Source: CAZXWN01 sp964644695 [NCBI: uncultured bacterium] | GTDB taxonomy: Bacteria > UBP4 > UBA4092 | Length of the DNA stretch: 64,000 nt | Direction of reading: 5' to 3' | Assembly: GCA_964644695.1 (NCBI GenBank) | Contig: CAZXWN010000004.1 | Span: forward strand, 62,001-126,000 | In this document: positions 8,666 through 17,737 of the stretch, piece by piece | Layout: each line of letters opens with the position of its first letter | Numbering within the stretch: position 1 is the first letter of the stretch | Made by a program: the position numbers and the translations under genes | Notes under the pieces: model-generated | What the model saw: the letters and a program-made list of their open reading frames with translations, nothing else | What the model was told of the DNA's origin: nothing | Database searches by the model: none

Positions 8666-10237
8666 ATGGATCCCGTAACAATTGGTATTATCGTAGTATC
8701 TATCGTTGTCGTTGTGGCAGCTCTGGTTGTTGGACTCTATTATTTCAAAAAGATGAATGCCGACACCCAGATCAAGTCAGCTCAAGACGAAGCCGAAAGA
8801 ATCCTGCAAAAAGCTCGGGAAGAAGGCAAAGTTGCAAAACAACAGGCAATTCTCGAAGGCAAGGAAGAACTCCTCAAGGAGAAATCCAAGTTTGAACGTG
8901 ACATAAATGAACGCATGGGGAAAATCAACGGGTTAGAAAGACGCGCTGCCGATAAGGAAAGCTCAGTAACCCGAAAACTGGAACAAGTAGAGAAAAAAGA
9001 TAAAGAACTGACTGATAGAGAGAAAGAGTTATCCAAAAAAGAACAACGTATTGTTGAAAAAGAAACCCGACTAAACGTCCTTCTGGATGAGCAGAAAGAA
9101 AAATTACAGCAAATATCTGGAATGACCGCTGACCAGGCAAAAAAGGAACTTTTAGTAGCCCTTGAAGATGAGTTAAAAGCCGAAAGTGCCATGCTGGTCC
9201 GCAATATGGAAGTTGAAGCAAAAGATATTGCTGAACGGAAAGCCCGGCATGTAGTATTAACTGCCATTCAACGATGTGCTTCAGAACATACTTCAGAAGT
9301 TTCTGTCTCAAGTGTCCAACTTCCTTCCGAAGAAGTCAAAGGAAAGATTATTGGTCGTGAAGGCCGAAACATTCGAGCTCTGGAAGCCGCCACCGGGGTT
9401 ACTTTTATTATTGATGACACTCCGGAAACCATTGTTATTTCAGGTTTTGATCCACTGAGGAGAGAAATCGCCCGGGTATCCCTGGAACGGTTGCTGGCAG
9501 ATGGACGTGTTCACCCGGCCCGTATTGAAGAAGTTGTCTCTAAAACCCGCAAAGAACTCATTGAATTTGTCCGTGAGGCTGGAAAGCAAGCAGCTATGGA
9601 TGTGGGTGTTCATGGACTTCATCCGGAATTGGCAACCATCCTGGGTCGACTCCATTTCCGTACAAGCTTTGGTCAGAATGTGCTTAATCACGCCAAGGAA
9701 GTTGCCTGGATTGCTGAAAGCCTGGCGTCCGAGTTGGGATTTGATACTCATTTAGTCAAACGCGCCGCTTTACTTCACGATGTCGGTAAGGCTGTTGACC
9801 ATGAAATTGAAGGTCCACATGCTCTAATTGGTGCCGAATTAGCCCGTAAATACAGAGAACGCCCGGAAGTCGTAGCCGCTATCGGAGGCCACCACGGGGA
9901 AGTCCATGATCAGAGTATAGAAGCCATCATTGTACAGGCGGCTGATGCAATTTCTGGCGCCCGACCGGGGGCACGGCGTGATTCCATTGAAGGTTATATC
10001 AAGCGTCTGGAAAAACTGGAAGAGATTGCGGATTCGTTCCCCGGAGTTTCAAAAGCCTTTGCACTCCAAGCTGGCCGTGAACTTCGAGTTATAGTAGAAC
10101 CTGATGACATTGATGATAATGGCGCATTGTTATTGGCCAGAAATATTGCCAAGCGCATTGAAAGTGAAGTGAAATATCCTGGCATGATTAAGGTAGCAGT
10201 GGTTCGTGAAACCCGTGCCATCGAATATGCAATGTAA
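8666..10237 (+). CDS. rny: Ribonuclease Y
   Basis: 523 residues, the usual length. Order: N-terminal transmembrane helix (about 4-26), long charged coiled coil (about 30-195), KH domain with the GxxG loop in KGKIIGREGRNIR (about 225-237), then an HD domain with LLHDVGKAVDHE (His371-Asp372). It is a membrane-bound endoribonuclease that starts mRNA decay in bacteria lacking RNase E. Excellent ribosome site AAAGGAGG. The ymdB-like gene follows 17 bp later, a conserved pairing. Confidence 0.97.
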   Translation: MDPVTIGIIVVSIVVVVAALVVGLYYFKKMNADTQIKSAQDEAERILQKAREEGKVAKQQAILEGKEELLKEKSKFERDINERMGKINGLERRAADKESSVTRKLEQVEKKDKELTDREKELSKKEQRIVEKETRLNVLLDEQKEKLQQISGMTADQAKKELLVALEDELKAESAMLVRNMEVEAKDIAERKARHVVLTAIQRCASEHTSEVSVSSVQLPSEEVKGKIIGREGRNIRALEAATGVTFIIDDTPETIVISGFDPLRREIARVSLERLLADGRVHPARIEEVVSKTRKELIEFVREAGKQAAMDVGVHGLHPELATILGRLHFRTSFGQNVLNHAKEVAWIAESLASELGFDTHLVKRAALLHDVGKAVDHEIEGPHALIGAELARKYRERPEVVAAIGGHHGEVHDQSIEAIIVQAADAISGARPGARRDSIEGYIKRLEKLEEIADSFPGVSKAFALQAGRELRVIVEPDDIDDNGALLLARNIAKRIESEVKYPGMIKVAVVRETRAIEYAM

Positions 10238-10254
10238 GTGACCCAGAGGTTTTA

Positions 10255-11043
10255 ATGCGGATATTATTTGTTGGAGATATATTTGGACGTCCTGGCAGGA
10301 GAGCTGTAGAAAAGTTTGTACCAGCTCTCCGAAAGGAATATGGTGTTGATTTCTGTATAGCTAATGCAGAAAACTCAGCTTCGGGAAAAGGTCTGACCCA
10401 GGAGATTGCGCATCAGTTACATTCCTGGGGAATTGATGTTCTGACGGGTGGAAATCACACATTCCACAACCGTGATGTTTTGGCACTGCTAGAGTCCGAT
10501 AATCGCGTTTTACGCCCAATAAACTATCCCGAAGGGGTTCCAGGCCAGGGATGGGGAATTTACAAGCCAGAATCGAAAAACATCAATATAGGCGTCATTT
10601 CCTCAATGGGTCGTGTATTCCTCCGAGAATTAGACAATCCTTTTCACGTCGTTCAAAAAAAGGCTGAAGAACTGTCAGGATCATGCCGTATTATTCTGGT
10701 TGATTTTCATGCAGAAGCCACCTCAGAGAAAATAGCCATGGGATGGCACCTGGATGGACTGGTTAGTGCCGTAATTGGGACTCACACCCACATTCCCACG
10801 GCAGATGAAAGAATCCTCCCCAACGGAACGGCTTATATTACAGATAGCGGGATGACAGGGCCCTATGACTCAGTGATAGGGGTTCGCAAAGATGTCATCC
10901 TAAATATGTTTTTAACCCAAATGCCCGTCAAACATGAAGTAGCTACCGGCCATATTCAGCTCCATTCAGTATTGATTGAAGTAGACGAGTTAACAGGTAA
11001 GGCTACCCATATTGAAAGAATCCGACGGGATTTGGGTGATTAA
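10255..11043 (+). CDS. ymdB: YmdB-type metallophosphoesterase (TIGR00282 family)
   Basis: 262 residues. Metal-binding motifs are MRILFVGDIFGRPGRR at the start, NAENSASGKG (about 38-47), GGNHTFHN (about 63-70), VDFHAEATSEK and GTHTHIPTADERI. The family is a 2',3'-cyclic nucleotide phosphodiesterase in Bacillus, where it affects biofilm and sporulation decisions. Location next to rny agrees with a role in RNA or nucleotide turnover. Start at 10255 with AGAGG upstream. The gene symbol follows the Bacillus homologue. Confidence 0.9.
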   Translation: MRILFVGDIFGRPGRRAVEKFVPALRKEYGVDFCIANAENSASGKGLTQEIAHQLHSWGIDVLTGGNHTFHNRDVLALLESDNRVLRPINYPEGVPGQGWGIYKPESKNINIGVISSMGRVFLRELDNPFHVVQKKAEELSGSCRIILVDFHAEATSEKIAMGWHLDGLVSAVIGTHTHIPTADERILPNGTAYITDSGMTGPYDSVIGVRKDVILNMFLTQMPVKHEVATGHIQLHSVLIEVDELTGKATHIERIRRDLGD

Positions 11044-11070
11044 CACCATCTTTCGGGTATAATCAATTTC

Positions 11071-12504
11071 ATGGAAATACAAAGAAACCGATACGGAAGG
11101 GCGGCAAATCAACCCCCGGCCACATCTGATTCAAATGATTTATTATCATTTTCACAGCCCCAGCGAAAAGTCTTCTCAGTCACGGAAATAACAGAATCCA
11201 TAAAGACTGACTTAGAGGATAAATATTCCGATATCTGGGTCGAAGGTGAGATAGGCAGCTTTAAATTATCAGGGCCAGGCCATGCCTATTTCAATCTAAA
11301 AGATGATAACAGCCTTATCAGTGCAGTGATTTTCGCAGGTTCAATGCGATCCATAAAATGCCCACTTAAAGATGGATTAAAGGTCCTGGCTTTTGGTCGC
11401 GTCAGTGTTTATCCCCCTCGTGGAAATTATCAACTCATCATTACTCGACTCGAAACTTCAGGCTTGGGTAATCTGCAACAAGCCTTTGAAGCATTAAAAG
11501 CAAAGTTATCTGCTGAAGGCTTATTTGATGAGAGCAGAAAAAGACCTCTTCCACTCCTCCCACGCCGAATCGGGATTGTCACATCTAAAACTGGAGCAGC
11601 ACTTCAAGATATCCTCAAGGTTATATATCGCCGATTTCCAAATGCCCGGGTTGTGATTGCCCATACACAAGTACAGGGCACAGATGCAGCCCCACAAATC
11701 GTTCAGGCAATCAAAAACCTCCATCAAACCGATGAACCTATAGATGTCATCATTGTTGCCCGTGGTGGAGGCTCTATCGAGGATTTATGGCCATTTAACG
11801 AAGAGATAGTCGCCAGAGCCGTTGCCCAGTCAGAGATACCCATCATATCTGGAGTTGGCCATGAGGTAGATTTCACTATCTGTGATTTTGTGGCGGATCT
11901 TCGGGCACCCACACCTTCTGCCGCAGCAGAATTAGTTGTTAAACGTAAGGAAGATATGGAATCAGAGGTCTTGGGATTTACCGAGTATTTGAGAAGGAAT
12001 ATGCGACAACTTATCGACAACTCAAGAGACAGGCTGAACAACATCAGCCAACGTCCAGTTTTATCCAGACCCCACCAGGCCATTGAACCGTATTTACAGC
12101 GGTTAGATGATTTATCTGGACAGTTGGAGAAAGGGACTGGATATTTTCTGGAGCGTATGAAAAGTCAAGTCAGCCATTCCCGATTGGTCTTGGATAAGCA
12201 CTCCCCCACAAATCAAGTAAAGATGGCATTCCAACAACAGACAACACTGGAACAAAAGTTACAGAGATGTTATAAACATCAAATTGAGATATTAAACGAA
12301 AAACTTGAGAACAAAGCCGGGCGGCTTCAGGCACTCAGTCCTCTTTCCATTTTAGGAAGAGGATATTCAATTGTTTTTACTGCGCAAGGTGAAGCCATCC
12401 GAGACAGCGCCTCTATCAAAGAAAACGATATTATCAGTGTCCGGCTCCATAAGGGCCAATTAAAAGCGAAAGTCATGGAAAAGGAGAATCCATCCAATGG
12501 CTGA
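11071..12504 (+). CDS. xseA: Exodeoxyribonuclease VII large subunit
   Basis: 477 residues. N-terminal OB-fold (about 30-130: FSVTEITESIKTDLED, WVEGEIGSFKLSGPGHAYF), then the catalytic domain with RIGIVTSKTGAALQDI, VARGGGSIEDLW and SGVGHEVDFTICDFVADLRA, and a C-terminal coiled coil. With XseB it degrades single-stranded DNA in both directions. It overlaps xseB by 8 bp, which suggests translational coupling. No strong ribosome site is visible before 11071. Confidence 0.95.
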   Translation: MEIQRNRYGRAANQPPATSDSNDLLSFSQPQRKVFSVTEITESIKTDLEDKYSDIWVEGEIGSFKLSGPGHAYFNLKDDNSLISAVIFAGSMRSIKCPLKDGLKVLAFGRVSVYPPRGNYQLIITRLETSGLGNLQQAFEALKAKLSAEGLFDESRKRPLPLLPRRIGIVTSKTGAALQDILKVIYRRFPNARVVIAHTQVQGTDAAPQIVQAIKNLHQTDEPIDVIIVARGGGSIEDLWPFNEEIVARAVAQSEIPIISGVGHEVDFTICDFVADLRAPTPSAAAELVVKRKEDMESEVLGFTEYLRRNMRQLIDNSRDRLNNISQRPVLSRPHQAIEPYLQRLDDLSGQLEKGTGYFLERMKSQVSHSRLVLDKHSPTNQVKMAFQQQTTLEQKLQRCYKHQIEILNEKLENKAGRLQALSPLSILGRGYSIVFTAQGEAIRDSASIKENDIISVRLHKGQLKAKVMEKENPSNG

Positions 12505-12778
12505 TACCAAAAAAACAAAGTCTTTTGAAGAAGCCATGCAAAGACTGGAAGAAATTGTCAGACAAATGGAAACAGGAGATGTCCCTCTGGAAAAATCCCT
12601 TCAGTTATTCGAAGAAGGAGTTAAGTTATCGCGGCTATGCCATGAAAGACTTAATGAAGCAGAGAAAAAGATTACCCTATTGATGGAAGACAAAAACACA
12701 GGGAAATTAGTCGAGACCGAATTAAGGACTGATACCAAAGATAACTTATTCAATGAGGACGAGAATGTCCCCTTCTGA
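12497..12778 (+). CDS. xseB: Exodeoxyribonuclease VII small subunit
   Basis: 93 residues, slightly longer than usual (about 80). KSFEEAMQRLEEIVRQMETG, LEKSLQLFEEGVKLSRLC and RLNEAEKKI are the family signature, forming a helical hairpin that binds XseA. Its C-terminal tail is acidic and overlaps the start of the prenyltransferase gene. Confidence 0.95.
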   Translation: MADTKKTKSFEEAMQRLEEIVRQMETGDVPLEKSLQLFEEGVKLSRLCHERLNEAEKKITLLMEDKNTGKLVETELRTDTKDNLFNEDENVPF

Positions 12779-13670
12779 TGAAAATCCAGTAAATGTGAAA
12801 CAATACTTTGCGGATAAAGTCGTCATTATTAACGAGAAATTGACTACACTATTACCTGAACCATCCAATCGATTAAGAGAAGCCATGCGATATGCAGTTC
12901 TTAATGGCGGAAAACGATTCAGACCCGTATTAGCCATAGCCACCTCGGAAATGCTAAAGGGTGATATCCAAGAAGTATTGCCTCCAGCCTGTGCCTTGGA
13001 GTTTATTCATTGTTATTCACTGGTTCATGATGATTTACCCTGTATGGACAATGATGACCTGCGGCGAGGAAGACCCACCACCCACAAACAGTTTGATGAA
13101 GCAACTGCATTATTAGCTGGAAATGCACTTATCTCTCTGGCTTTTGAGGTTGTCAGTAAATCCGCGCAATCTTCATCTCTACCTGAAATTCAAAAGATAA
13201 ATATCATTCAAGAGCTGGCAGTCGCCAGTGGTATGAATGGTATGGTGGGAGGTCAGGTTGCCGACTTGGAATCTGAAGGACAGCCCATTGACGAAACAAG
13301 ACTGGCCTATATTCATTCACATAAAACAGGTGCATTAATTAGAGCAGCCGTTCTAATGGGTGCTTATGCCTCCAATGCCACAGAAGAACAAATTATCCAA
13401 TTAAGGTCGTATGCCGAGAAAATTGGTCTTTTATTCCAAGTCACAGATGACATTCTGGACATTGAAGGGAATGAAGATCAACGAGGAAAGAAAATTGGTG
13501 GTGATTTAGAGCATGATAAGGCCACCTATCCAAAGATCCACGGAATGGCTCGCGCCAAGGAATTAGTTCAGGAATTAATGCAGGGCTGCCGAGATGATTT
13601 ATCCATATTCAGCGATAGAGCTAAAGTTTTAGTTGCTTTGTCAGATTATGTAGGCAATAGAAAAATCTAG
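12765..13670 (+). CDS. ispA: Farnesyl (polyprenyl) diphosphate synthase
   Basis: 301 residues. First aspartate-rich motif in HDDLPCMDNDDLRRGRP (DDxxxxD with two extra residues, the bacterial short-chain type) and second in FQVTDDILDIEG. NGGKRFRP binds isopentenyl diphosphate. It condenses IPP with allylic diphosphates; the chain length is likely C15 or C20. The start taken is ATG 12765 with GAGG six bases upstream; an in-frame ATG at 12753 lies deeper in xseB. xseA-xseB-ispA is a widely conserved order; dxs, often next, is absent. Confidence 0.92.
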   Translation: MSPSDENPVNVKQYFADKVVIINEKLTTLLPEPSNRLREAMRYAVLNGGKRFRPVLAIATSEMLKGDIQEVLPPACALEFIHCYSLVHDDLPCMDNDDLRRGRPTTHKQFDEATALLAGNALISLAFEVVSKSAQSSSLPEIQKINIIQELAVASGMNGMVGGQVADLESEGQPIDETRLAYIHSHKTGALIRAAVLMGAYASNATEEQIIQLRSYAEKIGLLFQVTDDILDIEGNEDQRGKKIGGDLEHDKATYPKIHGMARAKELVQELMQGCRDDLSIFSDRAKVLVALSDYVGNRKI

Positions 13671-13687
13671 TTATTCAAGAAATATAA

Positions 13688-13727
13688 ATAGCCCGGGAAT
13701 CAAACGATTCACCGGGCTATATAATTT
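13688..13727 (+). terminator. Intrinsic terminator after ispA
   Basis: Stem ATAGCCCGGG...CCCGGGCTAT-type (9 bp, 12-14-nt loop) followed by an AT-rich tail. Confidence 0.75.
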
Positions 13728-13741
13728 TCCAAACTTAATGA

Positions 13742-14053
13742 CTATTTAGAATCAGCGGGTGGAATGGGTAAAACATTGTTTTTCTGTTCAACAATGAATA
13801 CCGGCATGGGCTTCGTCCAATAGACTTCAATCCGTTTATTGTTGATATTTGTTTCTACCGGGGATTGTGGCGTATTTCTTACATACACATCCGTCAACAT
13901 GACAGGATTACCCTTTTCATCGGTTATGCCCGGTAAACGTGTTAAAGCATCAGCTGTTGGAATAAAGACCAAACCTTTCAATACCAGACAGAATAAGAAA
14001 AAAGCAATCAGTGTCAACATTGTTTTGGTATATCGATCCGTATGAATTACCAT
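13742..14053 (-). CDS. Hypothetical single-pass membrane protein
   Basis: 103 residues. One transmembrane helix (about residues 11-32, TLIAFFLFCLVLKGLVFIP) followed by an extracytoplasmic segment containing GITDEKGNPVMLTDVYVRN and VEVYWTKPMPVFIVE-like beta strands. Start at 14053 has AGGAGG nine bases upstream; the reading frame extends 10 codons further but covers that site. It sits just downstream of rnc on the same strand and may be the last gene of that operon. No family recognised. Confidence 0.6.
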   Translation of the reverse strand: MVIHTDRYTKTMLTLIAFFLFCLVLKGLVFIPTADALTRLPGITDEKGNPVMLTDVYVRNTPQSPVETNINNKRIEVYWTKPMPVFIVEQKNNVLPIPPADSK

Positions 14054-14149
14054 GAATAGTATCCTCCTATAAAGTGCACCCAATATAGTTTTAAGTTATT
14101 CCATCAGAATAGCCAAGTCCATGGTTTTTGTAAAGCCTGAAACAATAAA

Positions 14150-14905
14150 TCAGAACTGGCGGGTAATTTTAAAATGCTCACAACCAATACGCGCAGCGGC
14201 CTGTTCAGCTTCTTTTTTGCTTCGTCCCTGACCCAATCCATACTCAGTGTGATTCACAGTGACTCGCACATTAAAACGCTTATCATGGTCAGGACCTGAT
14301 TCACTGACGATGGTATAAACAGGAATCGTATTAAAACGAGCTTGCACAAATTCCTGAAAAATGGATTTATAATCCCGAAGAAAATAATCCTGCCCTGATT
14401 TATCGAGATCATCCTGTAGTTGTTCAAGAATAAATTTACGAACAGGCTCGATCCCACCATCCAGATATATCGCCCCAATAACTGCCTCGAACGCATTTCC
14501 GAGATTTGATATTCGATCTGCTCCACCCGATTTAGTTTCACCTTTACCCAATTTCAGATAACTGCCCAGTTCCAACTGTTTCGCCAAAGAAGCCAAGATT
14601 GGCTCGCTGACCAGGAAAGATTTCAGTTTAGCCAGTTTCCCTTCCGCTAAATCAGAGAACAAATTATAGAGGTGATGGGATACCACGAAATTCAATACAG
14701 CATCGCCAAGAAATTCCAGTCGTTCATTATCCATGACATTCTGAGAACGAGCTTCATGCCGATAAGAGCTATGGGTCAGGGCATGATCCAGATGCTGAAG
14801 AGACTGAAATTTATATCCCAAGGCCTTCTGCAAGGACTCCAATGACACTATTCGTTCAGGATCCATCAAAGCGACGTCCTGAGTTATTGTTGAATCATTT
14901 TTCAT
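14150..14905 (-). CDS. rnc: Ribonuclease III
   Basis: 251 residues. Catalytic signature NERLEFLGDAVL (about residues 60-71), second metal-site acidic pair in AFEAVIGAIYLDGG, and a C-terminal double-stranded RNA-binding domain ending in GLGQGRSKKEAEQAAA. It processes rRNA and cleaves double-stranded RNA. It follows fabF in the conserved fabG-acpP-fabF-rnc order, 78 bp downstream and across a hairpin that may lower its transcription. Confidence 0.96.
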   Translation of the reverse strand: MKNDSTITQDVALMDPERIVSLESLQKALGYKFQSLQHLDHALTHSSYRHEARSQNVMDNERLEFLGDAVLNFVVSHHLYNLFSDLAEGKLAKLKSFLVSEPILASLAKQLELGSYLKLGKGETKSGGADRISNLGNAFEAVIGAIYLDGGIEPVRKFILEQLQDDLDKSGQDYFLRDYKSIFQEFVQARFNTIPVYTIVSESGPDHDKRFNVRVTVNHTEYGLGQGRSKKEAEQAAARIGCEHFKITRQF

Positions 14906-14915
14906 AGAATTTAAA

Positions 14916-14951
14916 ATGCCTGGCAGCTCCCCAAAAGGAACTGCCAGGCAT
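14916..14951 (-). terminator. Stem-loop between fabF and rnc
   Basis: Perfect 11-bp stem ATGCCTGGCAG / CTGCCAGGCAT with a 14-nt loop. On the minus strand it is followed by only four T residues. It may be a partial terminator or, given its position right before rnc, an RNase III processing site. Confidence 0.6.
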
Positions 14952-14983
14952 GATAGTTACAATTCCGAACGGGTTCCGTACGG

Positions 14984-16228
14984 TTATTCTGTATATTTTT
15001 TTATCAACAAAGCCGCATTATGGCCACCAAATCCAAATGAATTGGAAATGGCGACATTGACGGGCATCTTACGGGCTACATTGGGCACATAATCCAAATC
15101 ACAATTCGGATCAGGCGTTGTATAATTGATGGTCGGATGTACCATACCGGTATAAATAGACATTGTTGTTGCGATGGCTTCAACACCACCACCTGCACCT
15201 AACAAATGCCCCGTCATTGATTTAGTAGAACTAATGGCTAATTTTTTCGCATGTTCACCAAAAACATTTTTAATAGCCGTCGTTTCATACTTATCATTCA
15301 ATTCAGTGGATGTTCCATGTGCATTAATGTAATCCACATCGGAAGGTTTTAAACCAGCATCTTTAACGACCAATTCCATTACACGGGTCATGCCCATAGC
15401 ATTTTCATCCGGATGGGTAATATGGAAGGCATCAGAGGTCATGGCATAACCAGCAACTTCAGCATAAATCCGTGCACCACGCTTTTGCGCATGCTCCAGA
15501 CTTTCCAGAAGTACCACACCAGAACCTTCACCCATAACAAAACCATCACGATTGGCATCAAAAGGTCTTGATGCGCCAGCAGGGTCATCATTACGGGTAG
15601 AGAGTGCTCTCATGTTGGTAAAGCCGGCGATTCCGGTTCGCGTAACAGCTGCTTCGGTACCGCCTGCCAGCATAACATCTGCATCTCCACGCTGAATAAT
15701 CCGAACTGCATCACCGATATTATTAGTACCGGTTGCACAGGCTGTGACGACAGCACTATTTGGTCCTTTCAGACCAAATCGAATAGAAACCATGCCACTG
15801 GCCATGTTGACAATCAGTTGAGGAATCAGGAAGGGGGAAATTCGACGGGGACCCCGTTCAAGAAGAACGGCCACCTGTTTTTCGATGGTGTCCAACCCGC
15901 CAACGCCAGCACCAATCATAACGCCCAAGCGATAAGCATCTTCCTTGGACAAATCGATACCAGCATCCTTTACCGCCATTTCGGAGGCAATGACTGCTAA
16001 ACAAACGAACCGATCGGTTCGCCGGACCTCTTTTGGGTCCATATAATCCTCCAGAACAAGGTCCTGGATTTCGCCGGCGATTTTCACGGGATAGTCTGAG
16101 ACGTCGAATTTTTCAATCAATCGAACGCCACTTTTGCCGGCGAGCAGGGCTTTCCAGAAGTTGTCCAAACCAATACCGTTTGGAGAAACAACGCCCATGC
16201 CCGTGATAACTACTCTTCGTTCATTCAT
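14984..16228 (-). CDS. fabF: 3-oxoacyl-[acyl-carrier-protein] synthase II
   Basis: 414 residues, the usual length. Catalytic Cys164 in VVTACATGTNNIG, histidines in NAHGTSTELND and MTGHLLGAGG, and the C-terminal SNSFGFGGHNA loop. It elongates acyl-ACP with malonyl-ACP in type II fatty acid synthesis. It lies 66 bp downstream of acpP. Start has AGGA seven bases upstream. Confidence 0.97.
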   Translation of the reverse strand: MNERRVVITGMGVVSPNGIGLDNFWKALLAGKSGVRLIEKFDVSDYPVKIAGEIQDLVLEDYMDPKEVRRTDRFVCLAVIASEMAVKDAGIDLSKEDAYRLGVMIGAGVGGLDTIEKQVAVLLERGPRRISPFLIPQLIVNMASGMVSIRFGLKGPNSAVVTACATGTNNIGDAVRIIQRGDADVMLAGGTEAAVTRTGIAGFTNMRALSTRNDDPAGASRPFDANRDGFVMGEGSGVVLLESLEHAQKRGARIYAEVAGYAMTSDAFHITHPDENAMGMTRVMELVVKDAGLKPSDVDYINAHGTSTELNDKYETTAIKNVFGEHAKKLAISSTKSMTGHLLGAGGGVEAIATTMSIYTGMVHPTINYTTPDPNCDLDYVPNVARKMPVNVAISNSFGFGGHNAALLIKKYTE

Positions 16229-16294
16229 AAATATTCCTGTTCGGTTAAAGCGGGAAATAACAAGTATTTTTCACCCGGTTTATTCTCGAACGGT

Positions 16295-16540
16295 TTACTT
16301 GTCGGCCATCTTTATTTCAACGAACTTCATGGCATCGCCGACAGTCTGGATTTTCTCGGCTTCTTCATCAGGGATATCAATACCAAACTGTTCTTCGAGT
16401 TCCATGACCAGTTCAACCTGATCAAGAGAATCAGCACCCAGATCATCAGTGAATTTTGCGTCGTCTTTCACCTGATCTGCGGTAACACCCAGCTTCTCGA
16501 CAATAATCTTCTTGATTTTGTCTTTGATCTCATTAGACAT
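16295..16540 (-). CDS. acpP: Acyl carrier protein
   Basis: 81 residues, acidic, with [16 protein letters not shown]; Ser38 is the phosphopantetheine attachment site. It carries growing acyl chains for FabG, FabF and, through acyl phosphate, PlsY. Preceded by AGGAGG-like TTAGGAGGTTAA. Confidence 0.98.
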   Translation of the reverse strand: MSNEIKDKIKKIIVEKLGVTADQVKDDAKFTDDLGADSLDQVELVMELEEQFGIDIPDEEAEKIQTVGDAMKFVEIKMADK

Positions 16541-16627
16541 GATTGAAGTTAACCTCCTAAGGGTCTTCTTACAAAAAATATCGGTCCGTGACCGTCAAAC
16601 TATTAAGTATAATACAAATCTAATGTT

Positions 16628-17347
16628 TTAGATAACCATTCCACCGTCAACCCGAATCACCTGCCCGGTAATGTAGGAAGCATCCTCGGTACATAAAAAA
16701 CGGACAACCGCCGCGACATCTTCAGGCTTACCCAATCGGGCCAAGGGTATCATGGACAACATTTTAGTTTTCAAATCATCAGGCAAAATGCCTGTCATTT
16801 TTGTTTCAATGAAACCGGGGGCTACGGCGTTCACACGAATGTTCCGTGTTGCCAGTTCTTTTGCCATAGATTGAGTGAAAGCAATCAATCCGGCCTTACT
16901 GGCAGCATAGTTACCCTGCCCGGCATTTCCGATTTGACCAATGATACTGGATATATTTATAATGCATCCAGAACGCTGCTTCATCATAATGCGAGCGACA
17001 GATCGTGTACACCGGAAAGCACCCTTTAAGTTGGTATCCAGTACGGCATCCCAGTCTTCGTCTTTCATACGGATCAGCAGGGTATCCCGAGTCATCCCGG
17101 CATTATTCACCAGAATATCCACCCGGCCAAAAGTCTCCATAGCCATATTGATCAAGTTATCACAGGATTCGGTAGAGGTCACATCGGTAGGAACAATCAG
17201 TTCTTTATCGTCCACCTGTTCCATCTTTTCGGCACTGCGATATGCCCGAACAACAGCCGCACCCTGTGCTTTCAACTCACTGGCTACGGCCTTTCCAATA
17301 CCACTGCCGGCACCGGTCACAACCGCAACTTTACCATCCAAAACCAT
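16628..17347 (-). CDS. fabG: 3-oxoacyl-[acyl-carrier-protein] reductase
   Basis: 239 residues, short-chain dehydrogenase. Cofactor motif TGAGSGIGKA (11-20), NNAG (81-84), catalytic Ser133/134-Tyr147-Lys151 in NISSIIG and GNYAASKAG, and the C-terminal DGGMVI. It reduces 3-ketoacyl-ACP with NADPH. First gene of the fab operon, with AAGGTGA upstream of the ATG. Confidence 0.96.
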   Translation of the reverse strand: MVLDGKVAVVTGAGSGIGKAVASELKAQGAAVVRAYRSAEKMEQVDDKELIVPTDVTSTESCDNLINMAMETFGRVDILVNNAGMTRDTLLIRMKDEDWDAVLDTNLKGAFRCTRSVARIMMKQRSGCIINISSIIGQIGNAGQGNYAASKAGLIAFTQSMAKELATRNIRVNAVAPGFIETKMTGILPDDLKTKMLSMIPLARLGKPEDVAAVVRFLCTEDASYITGQVIRVDGGMVI

Positions 17348-17737
17348 AGGGTCACCTTATTCAGATATATAGAGATTATCCATTTTAGCAAATTCTCTCA
17401 CATCAGGACAATCCGTCAATACCCTATTGAAAAAAATAATATATTCTCTTCCGGAAGAGGGTGCTTATATGAAAATGGTTTGAGGGTATTATTTTGAATA
17501 AAAGCTCATGGGGTGGGGTTTATATTTTCGACCTTCCCCCTTCGTTTCTGCTTCGTTCATCATCAGGATTTAAAGTGGTAGGAGAATGGTTCGGAAATAC
17601 AAAATAGATTCACATTCCAGGTTAGCAATTAACCAGAAAAAGTACCAGCCTTCAGAGGAACTGGATCATTGTGGGAGCACACTAAACATTGCAGACAGAG
17701 ATAGTTTGAGTAGATTTCGGACTTGAAAGGCCGTATC
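17348..17737. other. Divergent intergenic region between fabG and der
   Basis: About 390 bp. It contains the probable fab promoter at 17382-17411. The rest, including a G-rich patch near 17510, shows no recognisable gene, operator or RNA. No FapR-type palindrome was found. Confidence 0.4.
17382..17411 (-). promoter_or_regulatory. Probable promoter of fabG-acpP-fabF-rnc
   Basis: Minus strand: TTGTCC (17406-17411), 18-bp spacer, TAAAAT (17382-17387), about 35 bp before the fabG ATG. Confidence 0.4.
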